The position numbers were made by a program, and so were the translations under genes. Shown one piece after another: positions 1-10,957 of a DNA stretch of 64,000 bases. How positions within the stretch are numbered: position 1 is the first letter of the stretch; each line of letters starts with the position of its first letter. Under the pieces are notes generated by a model. It ran no database searches, was not told the DNA's origin, and worked only from the letters and a program-made list of their open reading frames with translations. The stretch is from the NCBI RefSeq assembly GCF_000004825.1, contig NW_008805064.1, positions 930,001-994,000 of the forward strand, in the 5' to 3' direction. The DNA comes from Heterostelium album PN500. Its lineage: Eukaryota > Evosea > Eumycetozoa > Acytosteliales > Acytosteliaceae.

Positions 1-3000
1 AATTATTTGGTTTTTTTTTTTTTTTATATTAGCTTGGGTGGATAAATATGAATTAATATTAAATTTAATATGATGCAATGAAAATAGATCATCTTGTGTG
101 GTGTGAGGCTTTTTTGTTATTTTTTTTATGATTTTGATTGGGTGTGCGAAAATGAAAAAAATGAGGTTTTGATTGAACATCACTGACCAAATGCTTGTGG
201 ATGATCATTTTTGGTGATTTGATGGGTGACTTGGTGTATCAGGTGAATTTAAGAACTTCAAAGAATGATTGGACAGTTTTTGAAAGGATTAATGAAAAAA
301 AAAAACCTTACCCCTTTTAAATAACTTTTGTTGTTGTTTTTAAATTAAAAAAAAAATTGGTTTAAAGTTTAATTAAACATCAGAAAAATTATAACTAATA
401 TAAATATTTTATAGATATTCAAACTATTTATGAAAAAAAAAAGATATCTTGAATTATTAAATAAAATAATAAATAATATAATGATCAAAAAATAAATAAA
501 TAAATTATTTATATTAAAAATAAATCAAATTTAATTATGATTTTAATAAATATACATATATAATAATATTTGGTGGATATATATAAAGAGGAAGTGTATT
601 GATTGATGAGATGAGAGAGAGTATTTGTTAGTGGTGGTGGTGGTGATTAGTGGTAGGTGGTGTCTTTATGATATATAGTTTTTATTATTACTATTTTAAT
701 TAAATATCTTTATAAATATAGTATAGTAAGCAAAGTAGCATGTTGATGTTACAACTATTTGGATATGATATTTTTGAATTCAGTTTAAATGTTGTTGTTT
801 TGTTGTAGCAGCACTGCAAAGGGAAGTGGCGTAGTGGAAAGTAGAAAAGAGAGAGAAACAGAGTAACAACAATAACAAATTGTTTTGAATTTGATTCAGA
901 TTTGGATTTGTTGTTGCTGCTGCTCTGCGTATTTTTCAATTCACTCCACTCACTCTGAATTAAACAATCAAAAATTAAAAAAAAAAAAATTTAAAAACAA
1001 AAAGAGGAAAAAAAAACAAACAAATGAATTTGAGTTCCTCCTTCCTATTAGCTTATCAGTCGATAATATATGATATTATACATATATAATTAAATCCCAA
1101 TTGGATTTGTCGTTGTTATTTTTGTTTGATGTGATATATATTTGATTCGACAATGTTTTGTTTTGGTATACCCGAGTTGTGATAAGTGATGGGGTGGTTT
1201 AACCACCAGTATAATTATACTCTATATATGTATATATAAATTATAATGACAAACAAACCACTAATCTTGGCAATTCTTTATGTTAATTTGATATATAAAA
1301 AAAAATAAACCAATCAATGATATGGAAATGGATAGGGAGGATATGGATATTGGAAATGGAAATGGAACAATAATAATTACCACTCTGAAATTAATAAAAT
1401 TTCTATTTTTATATAATAATAAATATGTTTATAAATGAATAGTTTAAATATTACAGTATTTATAACATAAACAAGATATAGAGATTGATAGATAGATATA
1501 TTTATTTATATTTTAGTTCATATATAAAAGTATTGGTGGACATAGAGTGTTGAACAACAACAATTAGTTTTTTTTTTTTTTTTTTTTTTTTTTTCTTTTC
1601 AATTAATTATTATTACACCAAGCTTGCTGCTCTCCCCATCTACCACAACCATGACTTATCACCACAATAATAACAACCAACAAAAACTACCAACAACAAA
1701 CAGCAAAAAGATGATAGTAAAGAATGATCAAGAGTCACTAGTTCTCGATTTCAGTTGAGTTGTTTGTTGTATGTTTTGTTTGTATATGAACATTTACTGT
1801 TTTTGTGTTTTGTTTGTTTTAGATGCTTGCTGTTTGATATTTCATAATATAGAGCTCGAACTGAATAAACTTATATATATTATTAATCAGAATCAGTGGC
1901 AATAATAACAACAAACGCGAAGCAGTTCCACAACATCAACAACAACAACTGTTTGATATTAATTTTTTACAACTGGAATTTAAATTGATCACCTACCAAA
2001 ATTTAATCACACACACACACAACCACACTTTACTTTGTTAGAATCATATAAAAAAAGCAAAGGATAACATTTAAAAAATGTAGTTGTGAAAAACAGATTT
2101 TAATTACACAACTTGTTCATTTGATATTAATATGTGAAGTGATCGTTAGGTGGATAAGATATAACACTGGTGTTATCGAATCAAAACAACAACAAAAACA
2201 TTAAATGTGAATGGAAATTGGAAATGTCAACAATGATGTTGGTGGTTGGTTTTAATTCAGTGTGTGTTTGTGTGAAATTATAATAATAAATGGTGGTGGG
2301 GATTTTAAACAATTAATATTACAGTATCTATCAGCTGATATGTGGTGTTTGAGGTAGGTGTGTTAGTTGTTATCAATTTAAAGTGATAGCATAAAAGTAG
2401 TACTTAAATAGGGTAAGTTGTTGGCATTTTACATTTTTAGTATCTTTATGTTAATTTTTTTTATGTTTCATTTGATAATGGGGATTTAAAATTTTAAACA
2501 CTCTGGATGAAGTGGAGTGGTGGACCAAATGGGGTGCTGCAAAGCTAGCTCATGTCAATTTTATTTGATGGCACCAAAAAACTTTAGTGGTTTTGATTTA
2601 TCAACTTTGCAGTTCCACCCAGATATTAATCATCATCAATGTTTATATTATTGTTTTTTTTTTTTGTAATTAAATAAAGATTGATTGATTGATTGTTTTT
2701 ATATATTTATACACCCACTGCATAATGATTAATAAGATAATAAGATAATTTAGTATCACTAAATTCGAAACATCTTTAAAAGTTAAAGTTATTTTGGGAT
2801 TATTTTGTTATATATATTGTTATTGATGACATTAGCAACAAATACGTATTACTTTTTGATGTATTCATTTGGGTTGTTTTTTTTTTTTTGAAGGTGATGT
2901 ATTAAATATCAAACAGTTATTGTCATCACTGTCAAATCTATAGATTCTTTGAATTGAGTTTAGCAGATTAGTTGTTGTTTAATTGATTGTTGTGAACAAC

Positions 3001-3591
3001 AACAACAACAACCAATAATATATATATATAACCTAATTAGGATATTAAAATGAACATCCGCTCATTCATCCAATCCTACCCAGCCAAAACATCAAACCAA
3101 ATGTTTCTCCATTTATCTCCATTTCACTCATCCATCTGTTCTATTCATTCATCCATCTACCCACCCATCCACATCATCATCATCATAATCATAAGTATAA
3201 CAATAACAATAACAACCATAACAACTATAATAATAAGTAAAAAAAAAAAAAAAAAAAAAAGATGTTATAATTAAACCAAGATATCGAATATCTAGATAGA
3301 TTGTTTATTTTGTATTATAATATGATGATTCTCTTTTTTAGAATGCATCTAATAAATATAGTTGAAGCGAGTAATGATGAGATGTTTGATTTGATTGTTA
3401 TTATAATTTGTCGATTGTACATGATATCAATAATAATAATACACGATCATTTCGTATATTGATTATTAATCAGTTTAACTTGACTTACTATTGACATCAT
3501 CCCAATCAGTCAAACAATTAATTATACTATTTTAGAAAAGAAAGAAAAGAGAAGAATGTATATATAAGAAGAGGAAGAAGATATTATATAT
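1..3591. other. Long AT-rich intergenic region, no gene recognised
   Basis: This stretch is dominated by A/T runs (including a T run of more than 20 near 1568), CAA/AAC and GGT/GGTGGT microsatellite-like patches and ATATAT tracts. Short open stretches exist on both strands (for example 700-939 minus, 885-1073 plus, 3050-3274 plus), but they are low-complexity and have no recognisable domain or coding-like composition. I saw no tRNA-like cloverleaf and no rRNA-like block. It could hold the upstream regulatory region or UTR of a gene lying outside the window. Confidence 0.5.
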
Positions 3592-4154
3592 TTATCGAGA
3601 TATGTTATTTGATATACAATTTATGAGAAGATCTAGTGACTTGTGACAATTTAATTGATCTGCCTCATTCTGTAGACAATGTAACGCTTGTTCTCCCAAT
3701 TCTTTACATGGATGAGTGCTATTACCAATGATGATGTTGTTATTATTAACTCTAAAATAATAATAGTAATAATTATATAATTAATTAAAAACATAAATGA
3801 AAAGAATAATAAAATTATTCATTGTTTGATGTGAACGTTAATATAATCGATTGCATTCATTTTAATTAATCGTACATTACGTACTTTTATAACAAAACAA
3901 TAAAAATGATCATTAAAAATAAATGTTTAAAGTAACAATAATGTTAGCAGCTGCTTTAAAATCAATTAAATCTATGCTGTTGACCAAAAACATATTGTGT
4001 TGTGATTGATATATAGTTTAAGAAATTCATACCTATAAACATTTAGAAATGCTCTCTGTTGTTCCTCAATCAACTCTACCCTAGCACTGCTATTTAATGA
4101 TTCATCTTGAATGAAATTCTTTGATTGTTGAATTCTTTCATCTATCTTTTCCAT
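3592..4154 (-). CDS. Small twin-CX9C (CHCH-fold) protein, probably mitochondrial intermembrane space
   Basis: Two-exon gene read by eye: exon 1 is 4154-4033, the intron 4032-3752 (GTATGA donor, TTTTAG acceptor), exon 2 is 3751-3592, giving about 93 residues. The N-terminal half is a charged, probably helical segment (MEKIDERIQQ...). The C-terminal half has CKELGEQALHC and CHKSLDLLINC, two perfect CX9C motifs separated by nine residues. Such twin-CX9C proteins are imported into the mitochondrial intermembrane space and oxidised by the Mia40/Erv1 relay; members include cytochrome oxidase assembly factors and MICOS subunits. Which member this is cannot be decided here. The nine-residue loop matches CHCHD2/10-type spacing, while the charged N-terminus could also fit a MIC19-like protein. 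The cysteine pattern spans only exon 2, which supports the splice model. Confidence 0.7.
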
Positions 4155-5344
4155 ATTTAAAATATTACTTCATATCCTTTTCAGTCATCAATATTTTCAA
4201 TTTGGAAGTTAAAAAAAAAAAAAAATTTAACAATTAAAATCGATTTCGATGTAATATAAAAATTAAACTTAAAAAAAAAAAAAAACTAAAATAGTCAAAT
4301 ATTATGATCAAATAATAGCAACACCTTGCTCAATACAAATAAATAAGAAATATACATTTGTAAATAACATATTATGCGCTTAGAATCTATTAATTAAAAA
4401 AATAGTTGCTTTTTTACTAAATTATTAAATATAATTAAAAAAATAAAATAACAAATCTTGTTTAATCAGATAGCATTTTATAATGTTTTAAGATTGTTCA
4501 ACAATCAAGTGGTGTTAAAAAATAGTTTTAGATTGTAGTAAATAAATAGATAGTAAAAAGATATAAAGTAAGTAATATTCTAGTTTGCAGAAATCAAAGT
4601 TGGGGTCAACTTTAAACAACTTCCTCTGTACCCAATTTCAAATTATGTGGGAATCATTAACACTCTCTGCTCGATTGATAACCAATCAAAGTAGCAATTA
4701 TATTCAATTATACACACTCTTAATTCAATAAAACATATTTCTTTTGTTTAATTAGTGAATAAAGAATTAAATGATCTTACTTTTGATTCAAAGAGTTGAA
4801 CTTTATGACAAGAATAGATACAGAAAGTGACTGGCTGGCTAAAATTAGAAGTGATTTTAGCAGTATTGGTGAGTACCCAGTATATCATTGACATTTATAT
4901 GTTTAAAACGGGTCTCTTTATTACTTAAAGAGTATATTACTTGACACCAAGTGTGGATAGTATTCTAGTATCATACTATAGCAGTTAGTTTTAAAGAATT
5001 TCAAACATAGCACGTGTGAAGTGAAGAATAAGATTGATTGTGTGTGTTTTTTTTTATTTAATTGTTTAAAATGTGTTATTTTTATTTGATAGGTTTGAAT
5101 TCAAATTAAATTGGCACATAAAGGGGGTAGATCATCATTGAATATATATAATCACTATGAATTGTTAAGATACACAATTTTTTTAAATTGATTGATAAAG
5201 TTAAATAACTGATTTGATATTTAAAATTTGATGAGTTTTAAAACTTAAACTGTTTTATTTCAACCCTAATAGTTATTCTGTTTTTTTTTCTTTTTATATC
5301 TATATAATAATAAAATTAAAAACTAGTTATAGAATCTTTTAAAT
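4155..5344. other. Intergenic region, divergent promoter
   Basis: It lies between the divergent twin-CX9C gene and the PL8 lyase gene, so it should contain both promoters. It is mostly A/T runs. A block at about 4590-4700 is less AT-rich and contains a perfect 7-bp hairpin (AAAGTTG, loop GGGT, CAACTTT at 4596-4613). A T-rich stretch precedes the lyase start, as is usual for dictyostelid promoters. No gene was recognised. Confidence 0.4.
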
Positions 5345-7833
5345 ATGAAAAAATTAATATTTGTTTTTTTATTATCTATATTTTTTATAAATAATGTAAA
5401 GTGTGATTCCGATGATAATTATATTCAACTTGTAAAGAATAGAGTGATTTCTACCTATTTGAATAATTTCTATCTCGGAAATGACAATGCCGTTGCTCTA
5501 GGCAATACTTTACAAAATGATGGTACTTTCAATACCATCAACTACCAAGATCAATCAAGGGAAAATTGGCATCCACTCAAACATATGGATAACCTTGTTC
5601 AAATAGCCTTTTATTTGAAACAAACCTCGCCATTCAACACTGAACTATTCAACAAAACCGATACTGCCCTGGGTTATTTCGTTGACCAATACAGTAACTT
5701 CACCTCTGTCAATCCCTACAACACAAAACAACTACTTCCAATGGTTTTTGCATATAAATATTTAATAATTAATAATATTACCGGAGCATATAATGGTCAA
5801 TCGCAAAGTCGTTCACAAGATTTAATGAAATCTTTTACCAGTCTATTAAACGCCAATGGAAACTATTTAACCCAGGTATCAAATGCTTATTGTGTTCTCT
5901 TTTCTTCTTTAAATGCAAATGACAAAGTTACTCTAAACCAAACCATTAAAAAATTCACAACCCTTCTTACATTTACCCCTGGACAACAAGAAGGTATTAA
6001 AACTGATGGTAGTTTCTTTGAAAATGGACCAGTAAGTAAAAAAAAAATGTATAATTAAAAAAATAAACTAAAATATAAAAATTATATATGTAGATGTTAA
6101 ATAATGGAAATTATGGAAATGAAATACTTGAAATCTATTTCCAAATTATTAGTTTACTTTCTGATAGAATTCCTGCTGATAGTATCAATGTATTTAACAC
6201 TCTTGCTTTACAAGGTAATCAATGGATGATCTATTCGAATAAGGGAAATGGTTACTATCATCCTGCAGCAGTTGGTAGTAATATTACCCAAATCCAAGGT
6301 ACTCAGTTCTATGCTTCACCATTTATGAAACTATACCAATCGAGAAAAGCAGAGTATCTTGTTTGGTTGAATAGAATGAATGGTAGCGATCCATCTTTGA
6401 ACACTGGTAACCGACAATTCTTTATCAGTGATTATATGATTCACTCTAGAAAGACATATTCCGCAAGTTTAAAGTACTCAAGTAAGAGAGTTTTAAATAG
6501 TGAATGTGTCAATATCAAAGAAGGTCTTCCAACCCAGAAAATGTCAGACGGTTCCTTCTTTTTGATGGTAGACGGTGGAAAAGAATACGATGGAATCTAT
6601 CCATTGTTGGATTGGCAAATGATTCCAGGTATCACTTCGGAACCAAACTATCAACAGCCAGTTACATGTGATAAAGTTTCTACACTTGGAAATACAGTGT
6701 TTGACGGTTCTCTCTCTGACGGACAATATGGAATGGCTGTTCTTGATCTCCATCCTTCGTATTCCAATGATATGACCGGTAAGAAATCATGGTTCTTCTT
6801 TGATGAACATATTGTTTTCTTGGGTTCAAATATCACTTCATCTTCGACCGATCCAAACACTCAACTTCTCACATCTATTGACCAAAGATTCTACCGACAA
6901 CCTGTTTACACCAGTCTAAACCAGACCTCTCCACTTTACAACTTTGATAACTCATTGAACATCACATGGTATCATCATAATAAAATTGCTGTTCTATTCC
7001 CAACCTTAAACTCAACAACTCCAACAACAAACAATACAAAGATACCTAACAATTCAACTGTCAATTCAAATTCTACTACCGGTATTGATAATTCTACAGT
7101 TCCAATAGGCGCAAATGTATTTATCAAAGCACAGTCCAAAGGTGGGTCATGGGAAAACATTGGAAGTAGTAGCGGTGGAGTTAGTGATACTTTGCTCCTT
7201 ACCTATATACAACATACACCGGCCAATCAAAATCAATACCAGTATATGATGATCCCAAATATAGAGTATTCCAACTTTACCTCGAGAATAGATTCACTGT
7301 TTGCCGCTATCAGTATAATGAGAAACGATGACCATTTCCATGCCGTCTATCACAACGAATTGAAATTACTACAAATTGTGTTTTGGGATACCAAACAAAC
7401 ATTTGTTACACCGTTTGGATTCAACATCACCTCGGGTCAACCCATTCTACTTCAAGTCAACATGAAGAATGTAACTTACTACAAACTCACTGTCAGTGAT
7501 CCAACTCAAACGCTCTCCACCGTTAATATAGTATTCAGAGCCCTTGAGTTGAGTGGTTCATTCGCTAGTTTCAGTTCAATGACAAACTACACAACGATCG
7601 CATTCCAACTACCAGCTGGAAACTATGCAGGTGCTGCCAATACCTGGGAATATAAAGTATTGAGCCATCCAGCTTCTTCAAACAACGGTACTACCACAGG
7701 AGATGCTTCAACTACTTCATCCGATACACCTTCTCCAAAACCAACATCACCATCCATTGGTTCCAATCTATCTATTCCAAGTCATTTGAAATTTATAATA
7801 CTATTTTTATCTATTTTAATTTATTTAATTTAA
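5345..7833 (+). CDS. Secreted, GPI-anchored polysaccharide lyase family 8 (chondroitin/hyaluronate lyase-like)
   Basis: Exon 1 is 5345-6031, the intron 6032-6093 (GTAAGT...TAG), exon 2 is 6094-7833, giving 808 residues. Residues 1-20 form a signal peptide (MKKLIFVFLLSIFFI...). The helical toroid domain follows, with PYNTK where PL8 enzymes carry the catalytic Asn and DGSFFENGPMLNNGNYGNEI where they carry DGS..(D/Q)H...GxYG. The catalytic Tyr (NYG) is present, but the catalytic His is replaced by Asn. The central domain has the family pattern Y.IHSRK...SSKR, DGSFFLMVDG and DWQMIPGIT. The C-terminus has a Ser/Thr/Pro-rich spacer and ends in a bare hydrophobic tail (LKFIILFLSILIYLI), typical of a GPI-attachment signal. 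Family members cleave glycosaminoglycan-like uronic-acid polymers by beta-elimination. With His missing, activity is uncertain; the protein may bind glycans or use altered chemistry. The intron falls inside the active-site motif. Confidence 0.8.
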
Positions 7834-7872
7834 AATAATAAAATTAAAAAAATAAATAAACATATAACTATA

Positions 7873-9302
7873 TTATTTCTTATTAAAGAAAGATGATATA
7901 TCTGATTGTTTTAGATTCTCTTTTACTATAATCGGTGTCTTTGCATTCTCTTCAATAACCTTTGTACACCATTCCTTGAAATTATCATCTTTTCTCTTTT
8001 TAAATACTGCTCTTTCTTCTTGAACTGAAATCGATCCATCTATATTTACAATATTATTATTAGGTTGTTTTTTATCTTGAATTGTTAATGATTCTGATTC
8101 AATTATATTGATATTTGTTGAAGAAATTGAAATTGAATTATTATTATTATTATTATTATTTGTATTTGATATATTTATTTTGGTTATTGGTTCAACCTCT
8201 GATTTATTATTATTATTCTCTATCGGTATATCCTTTTTATCATCTTCTCTTGGTCTCTTTAGATTTAATTTTAATAAAGCTGGCTGTTTCTTTGGTGGTG
8301 TCTTTACTTTGGTTGTTTGAACAGTTGGTACTCCATCATAACAATAATTCTTTATATCTTTTACAATCTAAAAAGTATTTGTTTTTTTTTCATAAATAAA
8401 TAGATATCCAAATAACAACAATCTTATAATTACTCTATCAAATTCATTTTTATCAACCATTTTGCATTGAATCAATAATTTATCTATAAAACTATCAGCA
8501 TTCATCTGAGTAGTAAATTAATATAAAGTAAATTATATATTAGTATTAAATAAATTTACATACACCATTTTGTTGAAACATAGTATAGAGTGCAGCACAT
8601 GTAAATTCAACATTCTCAAAATCTAGATATTGTTTCTGTAATTGAGTGTCTCCTCCTGCAAATTTCTTTTTATATCTATGATATGATTTTGGTCAGTATA
8701 TTATTTTTTTTGAAATGATTGATGATGTTTTATAGTTAACCTACAGTTCTAATAAATGTTCAGTTTGTTCAATAAGTTCAGGTATACCAGATTTGATATC
8801 CGGTATATTGGAGAGGACCTGTGCTACAGTTCGATGTCTTGGTATTCCGAGTTGATTCTGAATCAATTTAACGGCATTGTAGAACATCTTGGTTGCATTG
8901 CCAGCAACTTTCAAAATCATATTATCAACATCCAACAAACCCAATTTATCATTGCTAATATTTCATCATGTTAATAAATAAACTAACTATGAGATCATTT
9001 GATTTGAAAATGATAACATACTATTCGAAAGCAAGATATATACATGCACTTGGTTTACAAAATTCAGACTGATTTAATGTTTAAAAAAAAAAAAAAGATT
9101 TGATTAATTTACTTTTTTTTTTTTTTAATATATTTTTAATAATAATAATAGAATGTTATTTACATACTGCTCCTATACTTGGTGATTTAGAATTTGATCT
9201 TCTCATTAACTCTTTTGCTTTACTTATAATCTTTTTGTGTTTTGTTAATCCAAGTGATTCTGAAAGTTCTGTTATGATTGTGTCTACATCTCCATAGCTC
9301 AT
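7873..9302 (-). CDS. orc6: Origin recognition complex subunit 6
   Basis: Six-exon gene assembled by eye. Exon starts are near 9302 (MSYGDVDTIITELSESLGL), about 9068 (SEFCKPSACIYLAFE), about 8956 (NDKLGLLDVDNMILKVAG), about 8676 (YKKKFAGGDTQLQKQYLDF), about 8504 (MNADSFIDKLLIQCKMVDK) and about 8368 (IVKDIKNYCYDG), giving about 355 residues. The first two-thirds are the tandem cyclin-like (TFIIB-like) helical domains of ORC6, including the typical L.....IGI/GIPRHRTV and CAALYTM helices. The last 150 residues are a lysine-rich, Asn-tract linker. The protein ends ENLKQSDISSFFNKK, and QSDISSFF fits the PCNA-binding PIP-box consensus exactly. ORC6 acts in the nucleus in origin licensing and MCM loading. 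An E2F-type site lies about 105 bp upstream of the start. It is longer than animal ORC6 (about 250 residues) because of the linker. Confidence 0.8.
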
Positions 9303-9733
9303 CTTAATTTATTTTACAAATATATGTATTTTAAAAATCTTATTACCTCTTTATTGTTTTGACTTTTGTTTTAAATTGAGATTCAAAAAAAATATGCACA
9401 TCAATTTTTCCCGCGCCTTTTTATTATGAAAATCAAATCTTTTTTATTTATTATTAATAATTAATTGTTTTTGATGATCAATAAATATAATTTATTTACT
9501 GTCTTTACATATCGATATCTACAAATAAAAAAAATAGTTGAATAGAATAAATTTACTCTTGTGATCTGAAAAGTTGAAAAATTAGATGGTCTGATATATA
9601 TGCAAAGGTTAATGTTTGATAAAGTTTATGAATTGATTATATTTGTCGGACATAGTCAAAATAAAAAAAGATGACTGATTTAAAAAAAAGAAAAACAATA
9701 ATACTATTATAGATTTGTAATTGTTGCTTCCTA
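9303..9733. other. Intergenic region between orc6 promoter and cAR 3' end
   Basis: The region is AT-rich, with the E2F-like site at 9407-9417 as its only GC-rich feature. The rest is poly-A/T and short ATATAT stretches, probably the orc6 promoter and the 3' UTR of the receptor gene. No further gene was seen. Confidence 0.5.
9407..9417. promoter_or_regulatory. E2F/DP-type binding site upstream of orc6
   Basis: TTTCCCGCGCC reads as the E2F consensus TTTSSCGC followed by a palindromic CGCGCC extension. It lies about 105 bp upstream of the orc6 start codon, between orc6 and the 3' end of the cAR gene, so it most likely serves orc6. A GC-only octamer is striking in this AT-rich intergenic DNA. 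E2F control of replication genes is established in animals and plants and has been reported for dictyostelids. Binding at this site is inferred. Confidence 0.6.
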
Positions 9734-10957
9734 GGCATTGGCATTTCCATCCTCTGGAATATCATCGTCACCAGAAAGAGAAACGGGTGGTGGCAGAGGT
9801 GGGGAGGTTCTAAGGTTATCGGCACCTTCCGGTCCGTCAGCGTTGTAGTCGTCGTAGGAGGACGACTCCATTTCTATACCAGAGTTATTCGATAGTTTGG
9901 TAATGGTTGGACCACGACTGGAGCTGTACGGCGATGGATTGTTGTTGTTCTTGTTTTTCTCCAAGCGTTTGGCAGTCTCCACACAGAAACCGAATATGGT
10001 GAATAATCGGATGAATTTGGAACCAATGAAACGCCACATCAGTGGATTATTGTAGATAAAGGCAACCGATGCGTAGAAACCATGCGAGAGACTGAGATAG
10101 GTATGCAGAAGATTACAAGCATATGGGAACAGACCGATTGCATTCAGGATACGATTGATGACGGCGAATATCCAACACACCAAAAACACAATGATATAGT
10201 TGACCAGTTTGAATTGATAGGTGATATGCTTGTCTTTGTTGTCAGAGACGCCATTGTGAATCACCTGGTAGGTGTAGTGACAGGTAAGTCCAACAAGAAT
10301 GGCAGAAACACCGAAAATAATAAAGAACGGTACATAGAACAAAGCAAATCTATATGGAGTGTATTGTTCACCTATCCAACACCAATTTCCAAGGAAATGT
10401 ACCAAATCCTTTGACAACATTATAATTGTACTGATCAAAGGTAATCCCCAACAAACAAAGAAATAATATCTCTCCAATTTCTCTGGTTCTGGATATCTTC
10501 TTACAATCATTAAATAAATACTAATAGCTAATAATTATTAATGTGTGTTAGAATAAAATTTAATTATTTTTAAAAAAAAAAAAAAAATAAAAACTAGCTT
10601 ACCTAAACAAAGTGTCCATAACCAACAACTTAGACTACCATAGGTAATTACAATGGAATATAAATAACATGGAAAACCACCGTATTGAGCGGAATCTGTA
10701 AGTGTTAGGGTCATTGACATTAAATCTTTCAGGAATGATGTCAGACAAAAACAAGAGATGACTCTAGTCACGTGATTTCTCAAAAGTTTCAGTCTCCAAA
10801 AACCAATTAATACAATAAAGGTACCGATAATTGATGTGATATCTGCCAACAACAAAACTGAATATAAAAGATCTATTTCTATTTGTGTCATTGGATCTAC
10901 CAATACTGTTCCTGCTGTGATATTATCAGGATTATATTCTGATGAATCAAAACCCAT
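9734..10957 (-). CDS. carA: Cyclic AMP receptor (cAR family, seven-transmembrane GPCR)
   Basis: Exon 1 runs from 10957 ([10 protein letters not shown]) to about 10610 (...WLWTLCL), and exon 2 from about 10527 to 9734. The sequence is unmistakably dictyostelid c[21 protein letters not shown] after TM1, [16 protein letters not shown] in TM3, [13 protein letters not shown] in TM4, GNWCWIG in loop 2, [20 protein letters not shown] before TM6, and [20 protein letters not shown] in TM7. After TM7 a cytosolic tail of about 70 residues begins [14 protein letters not shown], as in D. discoideum cAR1, and then has Ser clusters suited to ligand-induced phosphorylation. These receptors sense extracellular cAMP through a heterotrimeric G protein during aggregation or culmination. 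The tail is shorter than in D. discoideum cAR1. The paralog name is a best guess, as cAR1 and cAR3 features are mixed. A separate acidic extracellular N-terminus of about 25 residues precedes TM1. Confidence 0.9.

Noticed and set aside
700-1073. Short open stretches on both strands
   Set aside because: Low-complexity Asn, Lys and Cys runs from simple repeats; no start context and no homology.
3050-3274. 74-codon open stretch on the plus strand
   Set aside because: Made of CATCAT/ATAATA repeats ending in an A run; Ile/Thr/Ser-only reading is not protein-like.
8108-8399. Two hydrophobic open stretches on the plus strand
   Set aside because: Antisense to the last exon of orc6; hydrophobicity comes from the complement of Asn/Ser-rich codons.
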